This document shows positions 25,370 to 34,177 of a DNA stretch of 64,000 nt, in pieces (positions within the stretch are counted from its first letter, which is position 1; each line of letters opens with the position of its first letter). The DNA comes from Actinosynnema sp040640215 (GTDB lineage Bacteria; Actinomycetota; Actinomycetes; Mycobacteriales; Pseudonocardiaceae). Below the pieces are notes generated by a model. It was given only the letters and a program-made list of their open reading frames with translations, was not told the origin of the DNA and searched no databases. The position numbers and the translations under genes were made by a program. Where the stretch lies: the NCBI RefSeq assembly GCF_040640215.1, contig NZ_JBFABG010000007.1:310001-374000 (forward strand), in the 5' to 3' direction.

Positions 25370-27277
25370 CTACAACAGGGTGAGCTGCTCGCGGTCCACG
25401 CCGCGCGGGTGCGGTGCGGTCGACGGCAGGCTGCCTTGCGGCCACACACCCTCGTCGTCACCCGGCACGCCCACCGCGTCCAGGCTGCCCTTCGCCACCA
25501 GACCGTGCCGGTGCAGCAACGGCCGGACGCGGGCGGCGAGCCACCGCCGGTACCGGGCGTCGACGTGGGAACCGCGCCCGTAGAGCCGGCGGTAGCGGTC
25601 CGCGAGGTCGGGCCGCTCCCGCACCAGCCACCGGGTGAACCACTCGCGCGCGCCGGGCCGCAGGTGCAGCGGCAGCACCGTCACGCCGGTCGCGCCGGCC
25701 GCCGCGATCTCCGCCAGCAACGCGTCCAGGCCCTCCACGTCGTCGGTCAGGCCGGGCAGCACGGGCGCGACGAACACCCCGCACGGCAGACCGGCTTCCC
25801 GCACCGCGCGCACCAGCTCCAGCCGAGCCCGCGGGCTCGGCGTGCCCGGTTCCAGACCGGCTTGCAGGTCCCGGTCCAGCAGCGCGATCGACACGCCGAC
25901 GCCCACCGGCACCTGCCGCGCCGCCCCGGCCAGCAGCGGGATGTCGCGCGACAGCACGGTTCCCTTGGTGAGGATGGAGAACGGCGTGCCCGAGCCGGCC
26001 AGCGCCTCGATGATCCCGGGCATCAGCCGGTAGCGGCCCTCCGCGCGCTGGTACGGGTCCGTGTTGGTGCCCAGGGCCACGTGGTCGCGCCGCCACGTGC
26101 GGGATTTCAGTTGCGCGGCCAGGTCTTCCGCCGCGTTGACCTTCACCACGACCTGCGTGTCGAAGTCGTGCCCGGCGTCCAGGTCGAGGTAGGTGTGCGA
26201 GTTGCGGGCGAAGCAGTTGTGGCTGACCAGGCCGTTGGCGACGAAGTCCCCGGTACCGGTGGTGATGTCGTAGAGCGTGCGCGACACGCCCAGCGCCTCG
26301 ACCGCCACCACCGCGAGCCGCGCCCGGCGCGGAACCGCCGTGCCCGCCACGGCGTTCCCGCGCGCCGCCACCGGTGCCACCAGGTGCAGGAACCGCAGCC
26401 GCTCGGCGAGCCCACCGGTGATCCGCACGCCGCGCACCTCCACGACGTGACCGATCCTCAACCGCATCAGCGCGAGCACGGCCGCCTCGAACACCGAGCT
26501 GTCCGAACTGGACAGCACCAGGCCCTCGCCGGTCGCGGTGCCGCGCGAGTCGAACAGCCCGGCGAGGAAGCCCTTGGACCAGTCGTCGTCGGGCGTCGTC
26601 GGCCACTCGACCAGTTCGCTCTCGCGCGGGATGCGACCGGTGGAGTACTCCTTCGCCCGCGCCAGCACGTCCGGGTCGCCGGGCAGCCCGCCGCGCACCA
26701 CGCCCCAGAGGTAGCCGCGCCGGTAGTCGTCGTTCACGGTCGGCGGTGCGGCGAAGCGGCCGGTGCCGACCAGCCGCGCGCCCTTCGCGAGGAAGGGCCG
26801 CTCCTCGAAGTCATCGCAGCGACCCGGGGTGAGGTGCCGCCAGCCGTCCTCGGCGAGGAACCGGTGGTCGCCGCTCGCGACCATTTGCGTGCCGTCCTCC
26901 AGGGTCAGCCGGTAGGCGGGCTTGACGGTGGTCCAGAGCGCCCGCACGCGGGTCCGGACGTACCGGCCCTCGGCCGTGCCGAAGACCTCCTCGCCCACGG
27001 CCAGCTCGGCGATCGGCTTGGTGCGGCCGTCGGCCAGCAGCACGGGGGTGTCGCCGGCCAGGCAGTAGGTGCACCCGTGCGTGCAGCCCCGGTACGGGTT
27101 GACCGTCCACCCGAACGGCAGGCCGTCGCCGGCGACCTTGGTCAACACCGACTTGGCGCGCACCTCGTGGAACACGACGTCGGCGAACTCCGGGGTGCGC
27201 ACGCTGCGGACCAGCCCCGGCAACCCCGGCAGGACCTGCTGCCGGTCAGTCCCGTCCTTCTGCCCGTCCCATCGCAT
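25370..27277 (-). CDS. Rv2578c-family radical SAM protein interrupted by an intein
   Basis: 635-aa precursor from ATG 27277 (MRWDGQ, the family start). The N-extein ends in RGCTHGCTY and the C-extein starts CFARNSHTYLDLD. Joined, they give the 4Fe-4S cluster motif C-x3-C-x2-C of radical SAM enzymes related to spore photoproduct lyase. The intein occupies residues 72-354, so the spliced protein would be 352 aa. The C-extein carries VALGTNTDPYQRAEG and SILTKGTVLSRDI, typical of the family. The enzyme activity of this family is not established. Without splicing, the third cluster Cys would be separated from the others and the enzyme should be dead. Confidence 0.93.
   Translation of the reverse strand: MRWDGQKDGTDRQQVLPGLPGLVRSVRTPEFADVVFHEVRAKSVLTKVAGDGLPFGWTVNPYRGCTHGCTYCLAGDTPVLLADGRTKPIAELAVGEEVFGTAEGRYVRTRVRALWTTVKPAYRLTLEDGTQMVASGDHRFLAEDGWRHLTPGRCDDFEERPFLAKGARLVGTGRFAAPPTVNDDYRRGYLWGVVRGGLPGDPDVLARAKEYSTGRIPRESELVEWPTTPDDDWSKGFLAGLFDSRGTATGEGLVLSSSDSSVFEAAVLALMRLRIGHVVEVRGVRITGGLAERLRFLHLVAPVAARGNAVAGTAVPRRARLAVVAVEALGVSRTLYDITTGTGDFVANGLVSHNCFARNSHTYLDLDAGHDFDTQVVVKVNAAEDLAAQLKSRTWRRDHVALGTNTDPYQRAEGRYRLMPGIIEALAGSGTPFSILTKGTVLSRDIPLLAGAARQVPVGVGVSIALLDRDLQAGLEPGTPSPRARLELVRAVREAGLPCGVFVAPVLPGLTDDVEGLDALLAEIAAAGATGVTVLPLHLRPGAREWFTRWLVRERPDLADRYRRLYGRGSHVDARYRRWLAARVRPLLHRHGLVAKGSLDAVGVPGDDEGVWPQGSLPSTAPHPRGVDREQLTLL
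26216..27064 (-). mobile_element. Intein (283 aa) inside the radical SAM cluster motif
   Basis: It begins with Cys (block A, CLAGDTPVLLADGRTKPI) and has block B TxxH-like MVASGDHRFL. It ends with blocks F/G: RTLYDITTGTGDFVANG and VSHN, followed by extein Cys. These are the standard splicing residues (C1, terminal HN, +1 Cys). Between them lies a reduced LAGLIDADG-type endonuclease region: YLWGVVRGGL (first motif, acidic residue lost) and GFLAGLFDSRG (second motif, Asp kept). Homing activity is therefore doubtful. Inteins at this site are known in mycobacterial and other actinobacterial Rv2578c homologues. Confidence 0.92.
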
Positions 27278-27339
27278 GTCCACATTCGAACACGTGTTCG
27301 AAAACCCGTCAAACGGACTACCGGCGTCACTGCCGGACA

Positions 27340-27785
27340 TCGTTTTCCGACCCCGCACCACCTTCGCGGCGGCCGTCGGCGGTGTCGCCACGAGCTGGAG
27401 CGAGATGGCGGTTTTCGTCATGGGCGCGCTCTGCGTGTGGCTGGCGGCCTGGCAGAGCCCGGAGAACCGGCCGATCGGGATTTTCGACAACATCGCCTTC
27501 CTGGTGCTGTTCGTGACCGGCGGCCCGTACGCGGACTCGGGGCTCCAGGTCGTCTACCCGGCACTGGCCGCGTACGGGTGATGGGCGTGATCGCACAGGG
27601 GTGTCGAGCGCGCTGCCGGTCAGCCGCACCACGCCGGTCCAGTGGGTGACGCCGTCGTGGACATGATCTACGTTCCGTTGTACGCCTACCGGGGCATGCG
27701 GCCCACCGCCGTGCTTTACCTGGGGTTTACCGTGCCGCGCGTGCTGGGCCTGCGGAATTGGACCCGTGTCGTCGCGCGGGAAGCC
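27340..27785 (+). pseudogene. pnuC: pnuC remnant (nicotinamide riboside/mononucleotide transporter)
   Basis: Plus-strand fragments resemble PnuC. They are FAAAVGGVATSWSEMAVF ... WPQ-like AAWQSPENRPIGIFDNIAF and YADSGLQVVYPALAAYG (about 27357-27578). TGA codons follow at 27579 and 27588, then a shifted piece SALPVSRTTPVQW (about 27600-27640), then VVDMIYVPLYAYRG and TAVLYLGFTVPRVLGLRNW (about 27654-27760). Several internal membrane segments are missing. No start codon or SD is obvious. The gene is inactive through stops, frameshift and deletion. Confidence 0.75.
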
Positions 27786-27897
27786 GATGGCGGCATGACG
27801 GAATTCACACCCTCGTCGGTGCCGGGCGAGTTCTCCCGCCGCCGATCCGACAGCGTGCGGGCACCACCTGGCCCCCGCGACCCGGGCGGGGTGGTGC

Positions 27898-28098
27898 GCC
27901 CGGGTCGTGGTGGCCGGGGCCGAGAGCACCGGCACGACGACGCTGTCGCGAGAACCAGCGGCGCACCTCGGCACACCCCGGGTACCCGGGTACGGCCGCA
28001 TCCACACCGGGGCCGAGCTCGCCGCCGCGCGGGCGCTCGACCCGGCCGCCGACCCCGACTGTCCGTTGTGGACGGTCGGCGACTTCCGGGACGCGGCC
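27898..28098 (+). pseudogene. nadR: nadR-like ribosylnicotinamide kinase remnant
   Basis: VVVAGAESTGTTTLSREPAAHLGTPRVP... matches the P-loop region of NadR-type nicotinamide riboside kinases (GAESTGTTTL in actinobacterial members). LWTVGDFRDAA near 28075 matches a later family motif. The adenylyltransferase half and most of the kinase are gone; the frame ends inside the 3' end of the nitroreductase gene. With the pnuC remnant just upstream this looks like a collapsed pnuC-nadR NAD-salvage locus. Confidence 0.65.
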
Positions 28099-28109
28099 GT
28101 CGGGTCGTG

Positions 28110-28799
28110 TCAGACGGTGACCACGACCTGGTCCAGCGTCTTGCGGACCAGGTTGGGCACCACGCAGTCGTCGGCCGGGTAGCCGATCGGGATGACCGCG
28201 AACGCCTTCTCGTTGCGCGGCCGGTGGAGCACCTCGCCGAGGAACTTCATCGGCGAGGGCGTGTGGGTGAGCGCCGCGAGCCCGGCCAGGTGCAGCGCGG
28301 TGAGCAGCATGCCGACCGCGATGCCGACCGACTCGTCGACGTAGTAGTGCTTGCGGCTGCTGCCATCGGGCTCCAGGTAGAACCGCTGCTGGAACACGAC
28401 GAGCAGTTCGGGGGCGTCGGTGAGGTGGGGTTTCACGTCGTCGGTGCCCAGCGGGCGCAGCGCGTCGAGCCACTCCTCGCCCAGCCGGCCGTCGTAGGAG
28501 ATGCGCTCCTCGTGCTCGGCGGCGGCGCGGATGGCCTTGCGCACCTCGGGGTCCACCACGCGGACGAAGGTCCACGGCTGCTGGTGCGCCCCGCTGGGCG
28601 CGGTCGAGGCGACGGCGATCGCGTCCAGCACGACCTGGGTGGGCACGGCGTCCGGGGAGAACATGCGCACGGTGCGCCGCTCGTCCATCCGGGCGCGCAG
28701 TTCGGCCGCCGTGCGCAGCGACTGCCCGGCGGACATCCGCGCGGGCCGGTAGGGCACGGGTTCGAAGTCCTGGCCGTGGTTGGGAGTCCAGTTGGTCAC
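28110..28799 (-). CDS. Nitroreductase-family flavoprotein (IYD/BluB-like)
   Basis: 229 aa from GTG 28799 (VTNWTPNHGQDFEPVPYRP). This start includes the short N-terminal arm with the PVPY segment usual in iodotyrosine-deiodinase-like nitroreductases. FMN-phosphate-binding Arg residues are in MDERRTVRMFSPDAVP, followed by STAPSGAHQQPWTF and, near the C-terminus, AFAVIPIGYPADDCVVP. It should be an FMN-dependent NAD(P)H oxidoreductase acting as a dimer. Substrate unknown. A longer upstream reading frame exists but has no homology. Confidence 0.9.
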   Translation of the reverse strand: MTNWTPNHGQDFEPVPYRPARMSAGQSLRTAAELRARMDERRTVRMFSPDAVPTQVVLDAIAVASTAPSGAHQQPWTFVRVVDPEVRKAIRAAAEHEERISYDGRLGEEWLDALRPLGTDDVKPHLTDAPELLVVFQQRFYLEPDGSSRKHYYVDESVGIAVGMLLTALHLAGLAALTHTPSPMKFLGEVLHRPRNEKAFAVIPIGYPADDCVVPNLVRKTLDQVVVTV

Positions 28800-28990
28800 C
28801 CCAGGGACTGTGGCACCGCGACCCGGCGGGTTGAAGACCCCGACCCGAAATTCGCACCGAAGTGTCCGCATGTCGGACACCGGGACCACTACCGTCCACT
28901 GTGGACCGGAGTGCGCGCCGGTGCGCGCTCCGTCCCCGGCCGGCCCGGCTCGACGCGAGCCGGGCCCGGTGATCGGGCAGGATGTGCGCC

Positions 28991-30421
28991 GTGCACGCCA
29001 AGGACCAGACCACCGCACACGGGCACGGCCATGGCCACGGCCGCCACGCCGCGCCCGCCTCCGCACCGGTCCGCAGACTCCTCTTGGTCCTGCTGCTGCC
29101 GCTGGTGCTGGCCACGGTGGTCGGCGCGCTGGTGCTCTACCCGTTCGACCACGACCAGCCCACCGGCGCGGAGGCGGGCCTCGCCCAGGTGCCGGTGCGC
29201 GGCGAGGTGACGGCCGTGGTGCGCGGCGGGTGCGGCCCGGACGCCGACCAGCCCGGCGCGACCGGGTGCGTGCTGGTGACCGTCCGGATGGCCGACGGCT
29301 TCGCGCCCGGCCGCGACGTGCGCATCCCGGTGCCGGACCAGCCGTCCTCGCCGACGTTCGCGGTGGGCGACGCCGTGGTGCTCTCCTACGGCGGCGGCGA
29401 TCCGAACGCCGGCCAGTCCTACCAGCTCGCGGACTTCCAGCGCGGGTTCCCGATGCTGCTGCTGGCCGTGCTGTTCGTGGCGGCCGTGCTGCTGCTCGGC
29501 CGCTGGCAGGGGTTGGCGGCGCTGGGAGCGCTGGCCCTGAGCTTCGTGGTCCTGGTGCTGTTCGTGCTGCCCGCGATCCTGGCCGGCGAGGACCCGCTGG
29601 CCGTGGCCGTGGTCGGGGCCGGCTTGATCATGTTCGTGGTGCTGTACCTGACGCACGGGGTGTCCGCGCGGACGTCCACGGCGGTGCTGGGGACGCTGGT
29701 GAGCCTCGTGCTGATCGGCGTGCTCGGCGTGCTGTTCTCGGCGCTGGGCAAGCTGACCGGGCTCGACGAGGACACCGCGAACCTGGTGTCGCTGCTCGGG
29801 CACGGCATCGACACCCGGGGCCTGCTGCTCGCGGGCACGATCATCGGCGCGCTGGGCGTGCTCGACGACGTGACGGTGACCCAGACCAGCTCGGTGTGGG
29901 AGCTGCGCCGGGCCAACCCGGCGCTCGGGTTCCGCGAGCTGTACGCGGCCGGCTCGCGGATCGGCCGCGACCACCTGTCCTCCGTGGTGAACACGCTGGT
30001 CATGGCGTACGCGGGCACGGCGCTGCCGCTGCTGCTGGCGTTCTCGCTGTCCGGCCGGGACCTGGGCGAGATCCTCACCGCCCAGCAGGTCGCCCAGGAG
30101 ATCGTGCGAACCCTGGTGGGCAGCATCGGCCTGGTCGCGGCGGTGCCGGTCACGACGGCGCTGGCGGCGTACCTGGCGAGCCGGGAGACGGTGCCCGAGC
30201 CCGAGCCCGAGCCTGAACCGGAACCCGAGCCCGACGACGACGCCGCCGCCGGGGAAGACGAGTACGACGACTGGGACGAACCCGCCTGGGACGAACCGCA
30301 GGAGCCGGCGTGGCGGCGGCGGGTGACCGGTGACCTGCGCACCGGCTACGACCCGGCCAAGGGACCGTGGCGACGGCCGGGCCGCCCGGTCCCCCGGCCG
30401 GGGGACCGGGGCCTCGGCTGA
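28991..30421 (+). CDS. YibE/F family membrane protein with acidic tail
   Basis: 476 aa from GTG 28991. CAGGAT ends 7 nt before it and supports this start over the ATG at 28982. The N-terminus is His-rich (HGHGHGHGRHA), then TM1 (about 30-50), an extracytoplasmic beta region (about 60-140), and seven or so TM segments (about 150-390) with GTIIGALGVLDDVTVTQTSSV, the YibE/F signature. The cytoplasmic tail (about 395-476) is a PE repeat followed by Asp/Glu-rich sequence, then a basic end. Function is not established; transport is a reasonable guess. The His-rich start may bind metal (inference). Confidence 0.88.
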   Translation: MHAKDQTTAHGHGHGHGRHAAPASAPVRRLLLVLLLPLVLATVVGALVLYPFDHDQPTGAEAGLAQVPVRGEVTAVVRGGCGPDADQPGATGCVLVTVRMADGFAPGRDVRIPVPDQPSSPTFAVGDAVVLSYGGGDPNAGQSYQLADFQRGFPMLLLAVLFVAAVLLLGRWQGLAALGALALSFVVLVLFVLPAILAGEDPLAVAVVGAGLIMFVVLYLTHGVSARTSTAVLGTLVSLVLIGVLGVLFSALGKLTGLDEDTANLVSLLGHGIDTRGLLLAGTIIGALGVLDDVTVTQTSSVWELRRANPALGFRELYAAGSRIGRDHLSSVVNTLVMAYAGTALPLLLAFSLSGRDLGEILTAQQVAQEIVRTLVGSIGLVAAVPVTTALAAYLASRETVPEPEPEPEPEPEPDDDAAAGEDEYDDWDEPAWDEPQEPAWRRRVTGDLRTGYDPAKGPWRRPGRPVPRPGDRGLG

Positions 30422-30530
30422 CCCGCCGGGAAGCCCTGGTAAGGGCCCTGGTCGTCGCCCGCGTCGCGGACGGACCGCCCTCCGGCGACCGGCGGCGGCG
30501 CGGCCGGCGGCCACCGGGATAATCGGGGGC

Positions 30531-31394
30531 GTGGGACGCACCCGGAAAGCCGACGAGACCATCACCAGGGAGGTCGACTCGGGTATCGCGGAACTCGTCC
30601 CCGACCCGGACGTGCCGCGCGCGTGGACGTTGCGCCTCAACGGCACGCCGCAGTCGCACGTGGACCTGGACGACCCGCGCCACCTGGAGTTCGAGTACCT
30701 GCGCCGGCTCGGCCACGTGGCCGACCTGATCGCACCCGACGACGAGCCGGTCCGCGCCCTGCACCTGGGCGGCGGCGGGCTGTCGCTGCCCCGGTACATC
30801 GCCGCCACCCGGCCGCGTTCGACGCAGCAGGTCGTCGAGGTCGACGCGGCGCTGATCGACCTGGTCCGCGGCCTGCTGCCGCTGGACCGGGGGTGGCGGG
30901 TGAAGATCCGCCACGGCGACGCGCGGGCGGTGCTGGAGAAGGCCCCGGAGGACACCTTCGACCTGGTGGTGACCGACGTGTTCGCGGGCGCGCGGACGCC
31001 GGCGCACCTGACCTCCGCGGAGTTCGTGGAGCTGGCCGCGCGCACCCTGCGCGGCGGCGGCGTCTACGCGGCCAACATCGGCGACGGCGGCGGGCTCGCG
31101 TTCGCCAAGGCCCAGGCCGCGACCGTCCGCGCGGTGTTCCGGCACGTGTGCGTGATGGCCGAGCCGGCCGTCTTCCGGGGCCGGCGGTTCGGCAACTTCG
31201 TGCTGCTGGGCTCCCACCTGGAACTGCCGATCGCCGACTTGGTCCGGCGCACCGCGGGCGACCCGTTCCCGGGTCGCGTGGAGCACGACGAGTCCCTGGT
31301 CCGCTTCATCGGCGGCACCCCGCCGACCACCGACGCCACCGCCACCCAGTCCCCCTCGCCGCCGAAGGGCACGTGGGGCCTGCCGGACGACTGA
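30531..31394 (+). CDS. Spermidine synthase-like methyltransferase-fold protein
   Basis: 287 aa from GTG 30531. GATAAT (30518-30523) ends 7 nt before it, again a leaderless layout. The Rossmann fold has the cofactor loop LHLGGGGLSLPRYIAAT, acidic VVEVDAALIDL and the active-site strand VTDVFAGARTPAHLTSAEF. Family members are aminopropyltransferases or SAM-dependent proteins of unknown substrate; this one lacks the N-terminal beta-domain of true SpeE. It ends in a Thr/Pro-rich tail. Confidence 0.85.
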   Translation: MGRTRKADETITREVDSGIAELVPDPDVPRAWTLRLNGTPQSHVDLDDPRHLEFEYLRRLGHVADLIAPDDEPVRALHLGGGGLSLPRYIAATRPRSTQQVVEVDAALIDLVRGLLPLDRGWRVKIRHGDARAVLEKAPEDTFDLVVTDVFAGARTPAHLTSAEFVELAARTLRGGGVYAANIGDGGGLAFAKAQAATVRAVFRHVCVMAEPAVFRGRRFGNFVLLGSHLELPIADLVRRTAGDPFPGRVEHDESLVRFIGGTPPTTDATATQSPSPPKGTWGLPDD

Positions 31395-31486
31395 CCGCGC
31401 GCCGACGTCCCCGGACGGTCCGTCCCGAGCAGGACACTCCTCTGACGCGTCGAGTGCTTGTGGTGGGTTTCGAGTTGTCGGCAGAG

Positions 31487-31560
31487 CTATCGGGCGATGC
31501 AGCGCTTAAGGCAGCGTTTGATCTCGCGGGCGGACCGGTCTGCCGACAGCGGTGGGCGGG
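31487..31560 (-). pseudogene. Possible transposase C-terminal scrap
   Basis: Minus-strand reading gives RPPLSADRSAREIKRCLKRCIAR followed by a stop at 31487. The end resembles the conserved EIxRCLKRYxARE stretch near the C-terminus of IS110-type and related transposases. No inverted repeats or further transposase sequence were seen around it, and it lies in a gene-free gap (31395-31587). This is a weak similarity call. Confidence 0.3.
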
Positions 31561-31587
31561 CAAGTCCCGCGCAGAGCATCACGTCGG

Positions 31588-32214
31588 TCAGTCCAGGGTC
31601 GAGACGAACCGCGACACGGCGTCCGGGTTGAGCTTCTGCGCCAGCCGCCCGGTCGGGGCCAGCGAGCCCAGCCGGTAGAGCGGCCGGTCGGCGGCGGCCA
31701 CGCCACGCGCCTCCGCGCGCAGTTGCGCCACGAGCAGGTCGGCGAACACCAGGCCCTGCGCGTCGCCGCGACCGGCCAGGACGTCCGCCAGCTTCCGCAG
31801 CCCGAACACGCCCTGCTCCCGGCCGCCCGTGCCCGCGTAGATCGCCAGCGCCAGGTTGATCGCCTTGCCGCCGCCGCGCACGAGCAGCCCGACGGTCCGG
31901 CTGCCGCGCAGGTCGGTCACCAGCAGGTCCACCTGGTCGGCGGCGTGCAGGTCGACCGAGCGGGTGCCGAAGGCGCGCACGGACAGCACGTGGCCCGCCA
32001 GCCACACCCGCCGCCGCGCCTCCGACCACGCCAGCAGCAGCAGCGGCACGGCGAACACGGCCGCCGTGACCAGCCCCGCGGTCCGCCCGGCGAGCAGCCC
32101 CAGCAACCCGCCGAACGCGGCGGCCACCATCACCGCGCCGATCCCCACCGTCCGGGCGCGCTTGCGCACCGCGGCGGGGTCCAGCAGGTCCAGGGGGATC
32201 TGCTCCTCGCTCAC
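31588..32214 (-). CDS. Conserved membrane protein downstream of hisS
   Basis: 208 aa from GTG 32214, overlapping the hisS stop codon as GTGA, so translation is probably coupled. Residues about 24-62 contain two membrane segments (TVGIGAVMVAAAFGGLLGLLAG, GLVTAAVFAVPLLLLAW). The rest (about 70-208) is soluble and cytoplasmic (LHAADQVDLLVTDLRGSRTVGLLVRG, LNPDAVSRFVSTLD). Function unknown; the arrangement hints at a conserved operon partner of hisS. Confidence 0.8.
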   Translation of the reverse strand: MSEEQIPLDLLDPAAVRKRARTVGIGAVMVAAAFGGLLGLLAGRTAGLVTAAVFAVPLLLLAWSEARRRVWLAGHVLSVRAFGTRSVDLHAADQVDLLVTDLRGSRTVGLLVRGGGKAINLALAIYAGTGGREQGVFGLRKLADVLAGRGDAQGLVFADLLVAQLRAEARGVAAADRPLYRLGSLAPTGRLAQKLNPDAVSRFVSTLD

Positions 32215-33473
32215 CGGCCCAACGCCTCCCGCACCGAGTCCACCACGTCCGCGAGCGGCACCTCGCGCTGCTCGCCGGTGGCCAGCTCCTTGAGCTGCAC
32301 GACGCCCGCCTCGATGTCCCGCTCGCCCAGCACGAGGGCGAACCGCGCACCGGACCGGTCGGCACCCTTCATCGCGCCCTTCAGGCCCTTGCCGCCGTAC
32401 GCCAGGTCGTACCGCACGCCCACCGCGCGCAGCGCGGCGGACAGCGCCACCAACCGGGTCTTCGCGGCTGCCCCCAGCGGCACGCCGTACACGTCGCACC
32501 GCGTCAGGTCGCCCAGCCGCAGGCCCTCGACCTCGCACGCCAGCAGCGAGCGGTCCACGCCCAGGCCGAACCCGACCCCGGACAGCGGCTGCCCGCCGAG
32601 CTGCTCCATCAGGCCGTCGTACCGCCCGCCGCCGCCGATGGCGGACTGCGCGCCCAGGCCGTCGTGCACGAACTCGAAGCACGTCTTGGTGTAGTAGTCC
32701 AGGCCGCGCACCATCCGCGGGTTCTCCACGAACTTCACGCCCAGGTCCGCGAGGTGGCCCTTGACCGCCTCGTAGTGCTCGCGCGAACCGTCCGACAGGT
32801 GGTCGCGCATGAGCGGCGCGTCCTCCACCAGGGCCCGCACCTCGGGCCGCTTGTCGTCCAGCACGCGCAGCGGGTTGATGGCGGCGCGGCGGCGCGTGTC
32901 CGCGTCCAGCGGCAGCCCCGCGAGGAACGACTGGAGCAGCTCGCGGTACGCGGGCCGGTCCGACGCGTCGCCCAGCGAGGTCAGCTCCAGCCGGTAGCCG
33001 GTCAGGCCCATCCGCCGGAACGCCTCGTCGGCGATGGCGATGACCTCGGCGTCCAGCGCCGGGTCGTCCACGCCGATCGCCTCGACGCCGACCTGGTGGA
33101 ACTGCCGGTACCGGCCCGCCTGCGGCTGCTCGGCCCGGAAGAACTGCCCGGCGTAGACGAGCTTGACGGGGAGCTGACCCCGGTCCAGGCCGTGCTCGAT
33201 GACGGCCCGCATCACGCCCGCCGTGCCCTCGGGGCGCAGCGTGATCGACCGGTCGCCCCGGTCGGTGAAGGTGTACATCTCCTTGGTCACCACGTCGGTG
33301 GACTCACCGACGCCGCGCGCGAACAGCGCGGTGTCCTCGAAGACGGGCAGCTCCACGTAGCCGTACCCGGCGCGGCGGGCCGAGTCCACCAGGGTGTCGC
33401 GGACGGCGACGAAGCCGGCGGAGGTGGGCGGGAGGTAGTCCGGGACGCCCTTGGGGGCGGAGAACGCGGTCAC
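32211..33473 (-). CDS. hisS: Histidyl-tRNA synthetase
   Basis: 420 aa class II synthetase from GTG 33473 (VTAFSAPKGVPDYLPP). Motif 1 region is GYGYVELPVFEDTALFARGVGESTD, then ITLRPEGTAGVMRA, motif 2 FFRAEQPQAGRYRQFHQVG, the His-specific motifs RGLDYYTKTCFEF and IGGGGRYDGL, motif 3 GVGFGLGVDRSLLA, and a C-terminal anticodon-binding domain (about 325-420). It starts 5 nt after the stop of the MBL hydrolase gene, so the two are co-transcribed. Confidence 0.97.
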   Translation of the reverse strand: MTAFSAPKGVPDYLPPTSAGFVAVRDTLVDSARRAGYGYVELPVFEDTALFARGVGESTDVVTKEMYTFTDRGDRSITLRPEGTAGVMRAVIEHGLDRGQLPVKLVYAGQFFRAEQPQAGRYRQFHQVGVEAIGVDDPALDAEVIAIADEAFRRMGLTGYRLELTSLGDASDRPAYRELLQSFLAGLPLDADTRRRAAINPLRVLDDKRPEVRALVEDAPLMRDHLSDGSREHYEAVKGHLADLGVKFVENPRMVRGLDYYTKTCFEFVHDGLGAQSAIGGGGRYDGLMEQLGGQPLSGVGFGLGVDRSLLACEVEGLRLGDLTRCDVYGVPLGAAAKTRLVALSAALRAVGVRYDLAYGGKGLKGAMKGADRSGARFALVLGERDIEAGVVQLKELATGEQREVPLADVVDSVREALGR

Positions 33474-33478
33474 GGTGA

Positions 33479-34177
33479 TTACAGTCCTCGGTGCGGTGCG
33501 GCCGGCGCGTCGTCGCCCAGTTCCAGCAGGAACGGGTTGCCCGCGCGCTCGCGGCCGATGGTCGTCGTGGGTCCGTGGCCGGGCAGGACCACCGTTTCGT
33601 CGTGCAGCGTCAGCACCTTCGTGCGCAGTGACGCGAGCATGGACCGGTGATCGCCACCCGGCAGGTCGGTGCGTCCGATGGAACCGGCGAAGAGGGTGTC
33701 GCCGGACAGCACGAGCCGGCCGCCCTCCTCGGTGTCGGCGCGGAACATCACCGACCCGCCGGTATGGCCCGGGGTGTGGTCGACGGTCAGCCGCAGCCCC
33801 GCCAGGTCGAGTTCGACCCCGTCGGACAGCTCCCGCACCTCGCGCGGCTCGCGCATCTCCAGGTTCCCGCCGAAGAACGCGCGCGACTCCGCGCTGATCC
33901 CCTTGAGCGGGTCGGACAGCAGCGCGCGGTCGGCCGGGTGGATCCAGGCCGGCACGTCGTTGCCGTCGCAGACGGGCGCGACGGAGAAGGTGTGGTCGAA
34001 GTGCCCGTGCGTGAGCAGGACCGCGACCGGGGACAGGCGGTGCTCGCGCAGCGCCTCGGCCAGCGGCTCGGTCGCGTCCTGGCCGGGGTCGACCACGACG
34101 CACGGCCCGCCGGGCCCGGTCGCGAGCAGGAAGCAGTTGGCCTGGAGAGCGCCGGTGGGGAACCCGATCACCAGCAC
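33479..34177 (-). CDS. MBL-fold hydrolase (glyoxalase II-like)
   Basis: 232 aa from GTG 34177, preferred because GAGAGG lies 7 nt upstream and homology starts at VLVIGFPTGALQANCFLL. An ATG seven codons earlier (34198) is possible. Zinc ligands are LLTHGHFDHTF (H-x-H-x-D-H), HTPGHTGGSV, LSGDTLFAGSIGRTD and LPGHGPTTTIGRE, the full metallo-beta-lactamase set. It likely hydrolyses a thioester such as S-lactoylglutathione or a mycothiol analogue (inference). It heads the MBL-hisS-membrane protein operon. Confidence 0.92.
   Translation of the reverse strand: MLVIGFPTGALQANCFLLATGPGGPCVVVDPGQDATEPLAEALREHRLSPVAVLLTHGHFDHTFSVAPVCDGNDVPAWIHPADRALLSDPLKGISAESRAFFGGNLEMREPREVRELSDGVELDLAGLRLTVDHTPGHTGGSVMFRADTEEGGRLVLSGDTLFAGSIGRTDLPGGDHRSMLASLRTKVLTLHDETVVLPGHGPTTTIGRERAGNPFLLELGDDAPAAPHRGL

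Noticed and set aside
26214..27064. Reading the radical SAM gene as a fusion with a second enzyme
   Set aside because: The inserted block has intein splicing residues at both ends and lies exactly at the conserved cysteine, so it is an intein and not a fused domain.
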